This document shows positions 1 to 6,034 of a stretch of DNA of 10,631 bases, in pieces. The notes under the pieces are model-generated. The model was not told where the DNA came from. It searched no databases and saw only the letters and a list, made by a program, of their open reading frames with translations. A program made the position numbers and the translations under genes. The stretch comes from Candidatus Omnitrophota bacterium (GTDB lineage Bacteria > Omnitrophota > Gorgyraeia > 2-02-FULL-51-18 > JAGOUK01): contig JAGOUK010000024.1 in the NCBI GenBank assembly GCA_018061225.1, positions 1-10,631 of the forward strand, given 5' to 3'. The number at the start of each line of letters is the position of its first letter. Position 1 is the first letter of the stretch.

Positions 1-1
1 C

Positions 2-181
2 GCCGACCGGCCTGTGTGGGAAAAAATCTGGTATGTGCTGGGCCAGGACGGCGATCCGACACTTTTGGTTTATGGCTTTGCCCTTCTGGGTTCGCCCTGG
101 CTTTTGCTGGTCCTCGGAACCGTTTACATCAACGCGCTGTGGATTTTTTCATGGAAACGTACGACTACTCCTACCTCTTAA
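2..181 (+). CDS. C-terminal end of an unidentified integral membrane protein (partial)
   Basis: The frame starting at base 2 is open from the window edge to TAA at 179-181 and gives 59 residues. They look like genuine protein: a polar stretch (PVWEKIWYVLGQDGDP) followed by a hydrophobic run of about 30 residues (LLVYGFALLGSPWLLLVLG and on to NALWIFSW), then a short basic, Thr-rich tail (KRTTTPTS). This fits a last transmembrane segment with a cytoplasmic tail. The competing frame, which extends malQ upstream, lacks such character. The gene begins outside the window and overlaps the chosen malQ start by 31 bases, so the two are probably co-transcribed. The family cannot be named from this fragment. 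Confidence 0.6.
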   Translation, partial: ADRPVWEKIWYVLGQDGDPTLLVYGFALLGSPWLLLVLGTVYINALWIFSWKRTTTPTS

Positions 182-1764
182 GCACGCCTGCCGGGGGGCA
201 ATGGCAGCGCATCGGCGCCCGCCGACGCGCGGGTGTCATCGCGCCGCTGTTTTCGATTTTTTCAAAAAAAAGCACGGGTATCGGTGAGATCCCGGATCTG
301 GCGCTGCTGGCGGACTGGTGTGTGCAGACCGGGCAGAGCCTAATCGAGCTTCTGCCGATGCAGGATGTAGGATTCGACTTCTGCCCTTATGATGCCGTTA
401 GTTCCTTTGCCCTTGAGCCGATGCATTTGCGGCTGGATGCGCTCAAAGGAATTCGTCCCGCCGCTTATCGCGCGCGCATTCAGGCGCTGCGAGAAAAATT
501 CCCGACTGGCGGTTCACGGGTCAACTACGAGATCAAAGCTGCCAAGCTCGCGCTTCTCTGGGATATCTTTAAAGAAAACAATCCTGCTGAGTCGGTCACG
601 TTTAAGCGTTTTGCGAAGCGCGAAAGTTATTGGCTCACCGATTACGCGCTCTATAAAGTGATCCGCTACCTTCACATGGAAAAACCCTGGCCGGAATGGT
701 CGGCGGAGCTGCGCGACCGGGATGCGCGAGCCCTCGAGAAGATCAAGGCGGACCATGCGGAGACCCTGCTCTTTCATCAGTGGCTGCAATGGCAGCTTTG
801 GGAGCAGATGCGAGCCGTGCGTGCGGCCGCCGCGGAAAAAGGGGTTTATCTGATCGGTGACCTGCCGTTTTTGGTTTCGCGCCACAGCGCGGATGTATGG
901 GCGCGTCCGTCCCTTTTTAAATTAGACCGGGTTGCCGGCGCGCCGCCGGACTATTTTATTCAGACGGGACAGCGGTGGGGGATGCCGCCCTTCAACTGGG
1001 AGGCCATCGCGGCCGATGATTACCGTTACCTGAAGGAAAAGCTCCGCTACGCTCAGGAATTCTACGATCTTTACCGCATCGATCACGCGATCGGGATGTT
1101 CCGCATCTGGACCATTCGCATGGATGAACCGGTTGAGAACGGCGGTAAGTACGGGAGCTTCGATCCTCCGGACGAGCGGGATTGGGAGGCGCACGGCAGC
1201 CGCATTCTGACGGCGATACTCGCCAATACGCGCATGCTGCCCTGCGCGGAAGACCTGGGAGTGGTTCCGGCTTGTTCCAATCCGACGCTTCGGCGCTTCG
1301 GTCTGCCGGGCATGGACATTCAGCGGTGGAGACGTGACCCTAAGGATGAGCGCCGCATCGTGCCGCCCGAGGAGTACCGGACGAATTCAATCGCGAGCCT
1401 ATCAACCCACGACATGATTCCGGTCATCCGGTGGTGGCGTGAACTCTCCGATCCTGAGCGCGGAGAATTCTCGGCGTATTTTGGGATGCCCGGAGCGGGT
1501 CCCGAGCGATCTGCCGAGGCCGTGCGGAAGGCGCTCGAGACGGTGAGTCGAGGCGCCTCGATTTTTTCGGTGCAGTCCTTCCAGGATTGGTTTAGCTGCG
1601 GCCTGCCCGCGCAAGAAGCTCAGCTGGTTCGCCCCACCAATGTGCCCGGAACCTTCGATCCCCAAAATTGGTCCTGGGTGTCTCCGTACAGCCTCGAAGA
1701 CATGACCTCCCTGGGCTTCAATTCCTATATTCTGGACCTCAATCGCGCCTCTTCTCGTATTTAA
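151..1764 (+). CDS. malQ: 4-alpha-glucanotransferase (amylomaltase, GH77)
   Basis: This cytoplasmic enzyme moves alpha-1,4-glucan segments between maltodextrins or glucose in glycogen and maltodextrin metabolism. From ATG 151 it is 537 residues, close to the roughly 500-residue amylomaltases and shorter than the E. coli type. GH77 landmarks appear in order: the substrate-site segment GIGEIPDL and LPMQDVGFDFCPYD near the N-terminus; GDLPFLVSRHSADVW (236-250); GAPPDYF then TGQRWGMPPFNW (from 263); the probable nucleophile D311 in YRIDHAIGMFR; the acid/base E367 in AEDLGVV; and the stabilising D421 in STHDM. The frame is open upstream to base 16, but that part is over-printed by the preceding membrane-protein frame and has no family similarity, so 151 is preferred. 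It has no clear Shine-Dalgarno sequence and may be coupled to the upstream gene. Function is confident; the exact start is less so. Confidence 0.93.
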   Translation: METYDYSYLLSTPAGGQWQRIGARRRAGVIAPLFSIFSKKSTGIGEIPDLALLADWCVQTGQSLIELLPMQDVGFDFCPYDAVSSFALEPMHLRLDALKGIRPAAYRARIQALREKFPTGGSRVNYEIKAAKLALLWDIFKENNPAESVTFKRFAKRESYWLTDYALYKVIRYLHMEKPWPEWSAELRDRDARALEKIKADHAETLLFHQWLQWQLWEQMRAVRAAAAEKGVYLIGDLPFLVSRHSADVWARPSLFKLDRVAGAPPDYFIQTGQRWGMPPFNWEAIAADDYRYLKEKLRYAQEFYDLYRIDHAIGMFRIWTIRMDEPVENGGKYGSFDPPDERDWEAHGSRILTAILANTRMLPCAEDLGVVPACSNPTLRRFGLPGMDIQRWRRDPKDERRIVPPEEYRTNSIASLSTHDMIPVIRWWRELSDPERGEFSAYFGMPGAGPERSAEAVRKALETVSRGASIFSVQSFQDWFSCGLPAQEAQLVRPTNVPGTFDPQNWSWVSPYSLEDMTSLGFNSYILDLNRASSRI

Positions 1765-1773
1765 GCTCGGCTC

Positions 1774-1802
1774 TTGAGATATCGGTGCGGGTACCTTATA
1801 CT
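1774..1802 (+). promoter_or_regulatory. Sigma70-type promoter of the pilZ-led operon
   Basis: TTGAGA (1774-1779) and TATACT (1797-1802) are separated by exactly 17 bases, and each matches the consensus at five of six positions. The expected transcription start is about 1809, giving a leader of about 30 bases before the PilZ start codon. A perfect 10-base palindrome (TTGTATACAA, 1802-1811) overlaps the end of the -10 box and the predicted start site; it could be an operator or chance. Confidence 0.7.
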
Positions 1803-1838
1803 TGTATACAAATCTAATTAAAACTAAGCACTTTATAC

Positions 1839-2225
1839 ATGACAGCAGAAGACAAAAATAAGATCAATCGCCGGTTCGAACGAGCCAATCAGCTCATCAT
1901 GGTCAACTTCAAAGTTGTCGATTTTGACCTGGTTCTGGGCGATTTTGACGAAGGGTTGACCGCATCATCCGTGGACATCAGCGCGGGCGGCATGATGCTT
2001 CGGATGACCGAAAAATTCGAACCCGGCACCATGATGGATCTTAAATTTAAGCTCACCGTAGATAGCTCGGAAATTATCGTTTTGGCTAAAGTCGTTAAGT
2101 CCGTTCCGGCGGAGTATGAGGGGATGTACTATGTGTCCGTCGATTATCCGATGATCTCGGATGCCGATCGGGCGACTATTGACCGTTACGTCAAGGAGAT
2201 CAACAACCGCCGTGCCCAAAACTAA
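1839..2225 (+). CDS. PilZ domain protein, probable c-di-GMP receptor
   Basis: A stand-alone PilZ protein of 128 residues. Both parts of the c-di-GMP-binding signature are present: RxxxR as R11-R-F-E-R15 near the N-terminus, and D/NxSxxG as D46-I-S48-A-G-G51. Between and after them the sequence alternates like the PilZ beta-barrel (DLVLGDF, MDLKFKL, IIVLAKVVKSV), and it ends in a charged helix. No other domain, signal peptide or membrane segment is seen, so it is likely a cytoplasmic adaptor that changes partner binding when c-di-GMP is bound. It is the first gene after the promoter at 1774 and overlaps the LOG-family gene by 14 bases, which marks it as the head of an operon ending in a membrane glycosyltransferase. 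No strong ribosome binding site is seen. The ligand is inferred from the intact motifs; the partner is unknown. Confidence 0.88.
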   Translation: MTAEDKNKINRRFERANQLIMVNFKVVDFDLVLGDFDEGLTASSVDISAGGMMLRMTEKFEPGTMMDLKFKLTVDSSEIIVLAKVVKSVPAEYEGMYYVSVDYPMISDADRATIDRYVKEINNRRAQN

Positions 2226-3261
2226 AAAAACCCCCCACGTCTCCCATCCTCACGAGCATCTCAGCGAAATTCAGGCCTGGCTCGCCGAGGTGATGGTCAC
2301 CGAGCATCCGCACGGGACTGAGGAGCGGATGTATCACGACATCCTGCACAGCGTGGAGCGGATCAAACAGGGCAAGTTCAACACCGTCGAGCTCCGGCTA
2401 ATTAACACAGCGCTGCGCGAATTGCGCTATTCGATGGCGATCTTTAAGGAATATTACAAGACACCCAAGGCGGCCGTGTTCGGGTCGGCCCGCACTCCGG
2501 TGACGCATCCTGATTACAAAATGGCCAAAAAGTTCGGCGCCGAACTCTCGCGCCGCGGATGGATGACGATCACCGGCGGGGCCAGCGGGATCATGGAAGC
2601 GGCGATGGTGGGCGCGGGGGCGAAGATGAGCTTTGGGCTCAATATCCGCCTGCCGTTCGAACAGGATGCCAACTTTATCATCCGTTCCAACAAGAAGCTC
2701 ATGAACTTCAAGTATTTCTTCACGCGCAAGCTGATGTTCCTGAAGGAATCCGCGGCAACGGTGCTTTTGCCTGGCGGGTTCGGCACTTTTGATGAGGGCT
2801 TCGAATCGCTGACGCTGGTGCAGACCGGCAAGGCCAAGCCGCGGCCGATCGTGCTGATCGATCATCCGGGCAGCGATTACTGGGCCATTATTCTCGAAGC
2901 GCTCAAAAAGACGCTGGAACGCGACCGGCTCATCACGCCGGGCGATCTGTCGCTGATGCGGCACTATCAGAATGCCGAAGAGGCCGCCGAGGAAGTGGTG
3001 CGCTTCTACCGCAATTACCAGTCTTCGCGCTTTTTTAACGATCAGTACCTCATCCGCGTCAAAAAACGCGTCACAGATGGTGAGCTAAAGTTCATCAATA
3101 AGGAATTCAGGGACCTGTTGGCTAAGGGCAAGTTCACCAGGCTCAACGATATCAAGTTGGATGATGATAAGGATCCCAAGCTGGACCGCATTGTCTTCAA
3201 CTTTAACCGCTCCGGGTATCACCGCCTGCGCGCACTGATTGATGTTCTGAATTCGTTCTGA
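2212..3261 (+). CDS. LOG-family (lysine-decarboxylase-like Rossmann) protein, probable nucleoside-5'-monophosphate phosphoribohydrolase
   Basis: Members of this family hydrolyse the N-glycosidic bond of nucleoside monophosphates, either in cytokinin activation or in purine nucleotide turnover. The hallmark PGGFGTFDE (187-195) matches PGGxGTxxE, preceded by the nucleotide-binding GGASGIME (122-129) and an Arg-Lys in FTRKLMFL that probably corresponds to the catalytic Arg-Lys of the family. At 349 residues it is larger than the roughly 190-residue plant and actinobacterial LOG proteins and smaller than E. coli PpnN. The extra parts are an N-terminal helical region of about 80 residues and a charged C-terminal region of about 90 after FYRNYQSSRFF. 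I chose GTG 2212, which follows AAGGAG (2193-2198), although the 13-base spacing is long; an in-frame ATG at 2161 would overlap pilZ much further and lacks a site. The stop codon shares one base with the next start (TGATG). Substrate unknown. Confidence 0.85.
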   Translation: MPKTKKTPHVSHPHEHLSEIQAWLAEVMVTEHPHGTEERMYHDILHSVERIKQGKFNTVELRLINTALRELRYSMAIFKEYYKTPKAAVFGSARTPVTHPDYKMAKKFGAELSRRGWMTITGGASGIMEAAMVGAGAKMSFGLNIRLPFEQDANFIIRSNKKLMNFKYFFTRKLMFLKESAATVLLPGGFGTFDEGFESLTLVQTGKAKPRPIVLIDHPGSDYWAIILEALKKTLERDRLITPGDLSLMRHYQNAEEAAEEVVRFYRNYQSSRFFNDQYLIRVKKRVTDGELKFINKEFRDLLAKGKFTRLNDIKLDDDKDPKLDRIVFNFNRSGYHRLRALIDVLNSF

Positions 3262-3854
3262 TGCGCCGGATTCCGCTCCTGCTATTGCTGGTTCTCGCCA
3301 GCCCGCCTGTCTATGCCGACCCCGTTGTCGGGGCGGAGACGAATGGCGTGCTGACCTCCTATTATGATTCAGGAAATATCGAGTGGGAGCGGCGTTATCA
3401 GAACGGCAAACAGGACGGGGTGACGCGCAAATATTTTGAGAACGGCCGGCTTCAGGGGGAGAGCAGCTTTGCCGAGGGCCGGTTGAGCGGGGTCTTCAAA
3501 ACATTTTTTGAGAGCGGCGGCCTGGAATCTGAGCTGAGTTATGAGGATGACCGGCTGGAGGGGCCGAGCAAGTTTTATTATGAGAGCGGCGCGCTGAAGC
3601 GGCAGGTGAACTTTGTGAACGGTCTGCGTGAAGGCATCGCCAAGGATTACTATGAAGACGGTCAGATCAAGGCCGAATGGAATTACACCAAGGATCTTTT
3701 GAGCGGTGAGTCCAGGCTTTATTATGAGTCGGGCATGATGCGGGCCATGGCGATCTTCGAAAACGGCAAGCGCCACGGGCCGCTCAAAATGTTCCAATCG
3801 GACGGCCGGCTGCTCGAGGTCCAGGAGTTTGAAGCGGGGAGGCGCGTCAAATGA
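3261..3854 (+). CDS. Exported MORN-type (YwqK-like) repeat protein
   Basis: A 197-residue protein with a classical signal peptide: MRRIP, then a hydrophobic Leu-rich core, with probable signal peptidase I cleavage after VYA (residue 19). From G29 to the end it consists of seven uninterrupted repeats of 24 residues, beginning at 29, 53, 77, 101, 125, 149 and 173. The consensus is about G-x-x-(K)-x-(Y/F)-(Y/F)-(E)-(S/D)-G-x-(L/I), then an aromatic residue and (N)-G-x-x. This is the MORN_2/YwqK type, often labelled a toxin-antitoxin antitoxin; I see no toxin partner and do not adopt that role. The fold is expected to be an elongated beta-meander exposed in the periplasm or at the cell surface, where such repeats usually mediate binding. 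It starts at the TGATG overlap with the LOG gene, without an obvious ribosome binding site, so translational coupling is likely. Ligand or partner unknown. Confidence 0.85.
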   Translation: MRRIPLLLLLVLASPPVYADPVVGAETNGVLTSYYDSGNIEWERRYQNGKQDGVTRKYFENGRLQGESSFAEGRLSGVFKTFFESGGLESELSYEDDRLEGPSKFYYESGALKRQVNFVNGLREGIAKDYYEDGQIKAEWNYTKDLLSGESRLYYESGMMRAMAIFENGKRHGPLKMFQSDGRLLEVQEFEAGRRVK

Positions 3855-4198
3855 TCCTCATCGAAGTGCACGATAACCCCAACTGTGCCGGATGCGGTCA
3901 GATGGCGTTCAATGAGATGGATTCTGAGCTTCGGCCTCTGCGGCAGATCGTGGTGTCGACCGCATCGGGCGACGCGCTATGCGAGGCCGCGTCCGTGGGC
4001 GCGGACGGCGCCTTTGGACCGGCGCAGGTTCGCAAAATCGATGACTCGGGGGAAGGGCCGGCCTATCTGATCTTTGGCGGAGAGTGGGGGCTCAGGTTCA
4101 GGCGGGCGGACGATACCAGGCCCTGGGATCTCGCGGACAAATCCCAGTGGGGGGAGCCGTTCAAAGTATACGGCATCTCTCCGGACGTGATTTTCTAA
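3851..4198 (+). CDS. Small conserved-context protein of unknown function with a CxxC motif
   Basis: I do not recognise this 115-residue protein. Its start overlaps the stop of the MORN-repeat gene (ATGA) and is preceded by GGGGAGG (3836-3842) at good spacing, so it is very probably translated. No signal peptide or membrane segment is seen. Visible features are an N-terminal NPNCAGCG with C12 and C15 forming a CxxC, a third cysteine in ALCEAAS, a Gly/Ala-rich acidic middle, and a Trp-rich C-terminal half (GGEWGLRFRR, RPWDLADKSQWGEP) ending VYGISPDVIF. The single CxxC could be redox-active or half of a metal site; there is no thioredoxin fold signature. It sits in the operon between the exported repeat protein and the glycosyltransferase fusion, with 30 bases before the latter. 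Confidence 0.75.
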   Translation: MILIEVHDNPNCAGCGQMAFNEMDSELRPLRQIVVSTASGDALCEAASVGADGAFGPAQVRKIDDSGEGPAYLIFGGEWGLRFRRADDTRPWDLADKSQWGEPFKVYGISPDVIF

Positions 4199-4228
4199 AA
4201 TAATTTTGATGAGGTTGTTTCATCCCGC

Positions 4229-5371
4229 ATGAAAAGGTTTGCTCCGTTTTTAAAATACTGTGTAGTCGGCGTGCTCGGCACCGCGATCGACGTGACGGTG
4301 CTTTGGTTGTTGGTCCGCTTTGGCGGACTGCCGGTGCTGGTTGCCACGACAATCTCGTTCACGGTCTCGGTGATCAACAACTTCCTGCTCAATAAGTTTT
4401 GGACCTTCCGCAGTCCCTCCTCCAATTACCGCAAGCTCTTCATCAAATTCATTATCGTTTCGATCGGCGGACTGGCGCTGACCAACTTGTGCATGGGCGC
4501 GCTCGTGCATGGGGCGGGCATTTGGTATATCTGGGCCAAGCTGATCACATCCGCGTTCGTGCTGGTCTGGAATTTTTTGGCCAACAAGTATTGGACGTTT
4601 CGGCATTCACGCGGAGCCCATCACGCGCCGCCGGCCGCCGACTTTGACTTTGCGATCATTGTCCCGGCTTACAATGAAGAAAAACGGCTCGAAAAAACCA
4701 TTCGGATCATCGCCGACTATCGAGCTCAGGAGGGGTTGAAGGCCCAGATCATCATTGTGGATGACGGTTCGACGGACAAAACAGCCGAACTCGCGGGACG
4801 CCTCGCCAGCGAGATCAAGGATCTGGAGGTGGTGGTTTCTGGACGGAACGAGGGGAAGGGAAACGCGGTCAAGCAGGGCGTGCGTGCCGCCCGGAGCCAA
4901 AAAATCCTCTTCACCGACGCCGACAACTCGACACCGATTTCGGAGCTCGCGAATCTAAATGCCCGGTTGGAAGCCGTCAAAGCCGATGTCGTGATCGGAT
5001 CCCGGTATCTCAAGGAGAGCCGGGTCAAGATCAAGCAGAGTGCCGGCCGAATTCTCATCGGCAGGATCGGAAACTTTTTGATCCGCTCATTCATCATAAA
5101 CGGTATTCATGATTCTCAGTGCGGGTTCAAGCTTTTTACGGCGGAAGCGGCCAAGGATATCTTTGCGCACACGAGGATTAAGCGCTGGGGTTTTGATATC
5201 GAGGCACTGGCCATCGCTGATTTGAGGGATTACCGGATCGTGGAAGTGCCGGTGAGCTGGTATGACGCTCCGAACAGTCGTCTCCGGCCCGTACGGGACG
5301 CGCTCAACACCTTCGTCGAACTCATCTTCATCAAGCTGAATCTTTGGGGCGGCCGCTACGACGCCGACTAG
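4229..5371 (+). CDS. GtrA-like membrane domain fused to a family 2 glycosyltransferase (DPM1/ALG5-type)
   Basis: A 380-residue fusion. Residues 1-130 form a GtrA-like domain with about four transmembrane helices and two pseudo-symmetric copies of the family hallmark, NFLLNKFWTF (51-60) and NFLANKYWTF (115-124). After a short Ala/Pro-rich linker comes a GT2 catalytic domain: VPAYNEE (145-151), DDGSTD (178-183), the DxD metal and nucleotide-sugar site D230-A-D232 in TDADNSTP, and SQCGFKLF with IKRWGFDIE towards the end. Such enzymes typically transfer a sugar from a nucleotide donor to polyprenyl phosphate at the inner membrane, and GtrA domains are linked to moving or handling the lipid-linked sugar. 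The resemblance is to the dolichyl-phosphate glucosyl/mannosyl transferase group; donor and acceptor are not determined. The common bacterial fusion has GT2 first, so GtrA-first is notable. This is the last gene of the pilZ operon; I see no clear terminator after it. Confidence 0.9.
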   Translation: MKRFAPFLKYCVVGVLGTAIDVTVLWLLVRFGGLPVLVATTISFTVSVINNFLLNKFWTFRSPSSNYRKLFIKFIIVSIGGLALTNLCMGALVHGAGIWYIWAKLITSAFVLVWNFLANKYWTFRHSRGAHHAPPAADFDFAIIVPAYNEEKRLEKTIRIIADYRAQEGLKAQIIIVDDGSTDKTAELAGRLASEIKDLEVVVSGRNEGKGNAVKQGVRAARSQKILFTDADNSTPISELANLNARLEAVKADVVIGSRYLKESRVKIKQSAGRILIGRIGNFLIRSFIINGIHDSQCGFKLFTAEAAKDIFAHTRIKRWGFDIEALAIADLRDYRIVEVPVSWYDAPNSRLRPVRDALNTFVELIFIKLNLWGGRYDAD

Positions 5372-5395
5372 CCCTTGCCGCATTTCCAATTATGC

Positions 5396-5423
5396 TTGAC
5401 TGTGGCGGGGTTAAGTTTAAGCT
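5396..5423 (+). promoter_or_regulatory. Candidate promoter of the peroxiredoxin operon
   Basis: TTGACT (5396-5401), one base from consensus, is followed 16 bases later by a weak TAAGCT (5418-5423). It lies in the 119-base gap between the glycosyltransferase fusion and the peroxiredoxin gene and would give a leader of roughly 60 bases. The -35 element is good and the -10 is poor, so the placement is tentative; an activator could be involved, but no operator is recognisable. Confidence 0.4.
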
Positions 5424-5490
5424 ATTCACTACATATTTGAGCAACCGCTCTTAGATTCCATCCAAGCTTTAGAAAAAGGAGAACGCAGCA

Positions 5491-6009
5491 ATGAGCATCA
5501 AAATCAGTTCCGTTGTACCTGACTTTACCGCCTCGGCTTATATGCCCAACGGCGAGATCAAGAACATCAAGCTTTCGGACTACAAGGGCAAGTGGGTGGT
5601 TGTGTTCTTCTACCCGCTGGACTTCACCTTTGTTTGCCCGACGGAGATTCAGGGATTCCATAAGCAAAATGGCGCTTTTAACCAGGCCAATGCTCAGGTC
5701 CTCGCTGTTTCGACCGACAGCGCTTACTCCCACAAGGCGTGGGTTGCTAACGGACTCGGCAAAGTGGACTTCCCGATCATCGGAGACACCAATCATGAAG
5801 TCAGCCGCTTGTTCGGCGTCTTGATCGAGGAAAAGGGTATCGCGCTTCGCGGAACCTTCCTCATCAATCCCGAAGGCCGCGTGGTCAGTTCCACGGTGAA
5901 CGAACTTTCTGTCGGCCGCAGCGTCGATGAGACCTTGCGCACACTTGGTGCGTTCCAAACCGGCGGTCTGACGCCCTGCGAATGGAAGCCTGGTCAGAAG
6001 ACTCTATAA
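5491..6009 (+). CDS. ahpC: Typical 2-Cys peroxiredoxin (AhpC/Prx1 subfamily)
   Basis: A cytoplasmic thiol peroxidase that reduces hydrogen peroxide, alkyl hydroperoxides and possibly peroxynitrite. At 172 residues it is slightly shorter than E. coli AhpC. The peroxidatic cysteine is C49 in PLDFTFVCPTE, the canonical Prx1 active-site loop; the resolving cysteine is C163 in LTPCEWKPG near the C-terminus, so the disulfide forms between subunits. The protein ends nine residues later without the C-terminal YF extension of over-oxidation-sensitive Prx1 enzymes, suggesting the robust bacterial type. The start is fixed by AAGGAG just upstream (GGAG 5478-5481) with good spacing. No ahpF lies alongside, so the electron donor (thioredoxin or another disulfide reductase) must be encoded elsewhere. 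The BI-1 family gene follows after 25 bases and is likely co-transcribed. The symbol is assigned at subfamily level. Confidence 0.93.
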   Translation: MSIKISSVVPDFTASAYMPNGEIKNIKLSDYKGKWVVVFFYPLDFTFVCPTEIQGFHKQNGAFNQANAQVLAVSTDSAYSHKAWVANGLGKVDFPIIGDTNHEVSRLFGVLIEEKGIALRGTFLINPEGRVVSSTVNELSVGRSVDETLRTLGAFQTGGLTPCEWKPGQKTL

Positions 6010-6034
6010 TTTTTCAATACAGGGAGATTAAGCT

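Noticed and set aside
16..150. N-terminal extension of malQ from ATG 16
   Set aside because: The 45 added residues have no GH77 similarity and are over-printed by a convincing membrane-protein frame ending at 181.
2161..2211. LOG-family gene starting at ATG 2161
   Set aside because: It would overlap pilZ by 65 bases, lacks a ribosome binding site and adds Ser/Thr-rich residues unlike the family; GTG 2212 with AAGGAG upstream fits better.
2398..2964. Long minus-strand frame opposite the LOG-family gene
   Set aside because: It is antisense to a gene with intact family motifs, its translation is rich in His and Arg without recognisable domains, and it has no promoter or ribosome binding site.
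3261..3854. Antitoxin of a toxin-antitoxin pair (YwqK-type label)
   Set aside because: It has a signal peptide and no toxin candidate beside it; the label only reflects the MORN-type repeats.
4208..4224. Small inverted repeat GATGA/TCATC before the GtrA-GT2 gene
   Set aside because: Five base pairs with a 7-base loop in AT-rich sequence is at chance level and has no clear functional position.
5372..5420. Possible terminator after the glycosyltransferase fusion (CCGC/GCGG pairing)
   Set aside because: The complementary tetranucleotides are too far apart and no U-tract follows.
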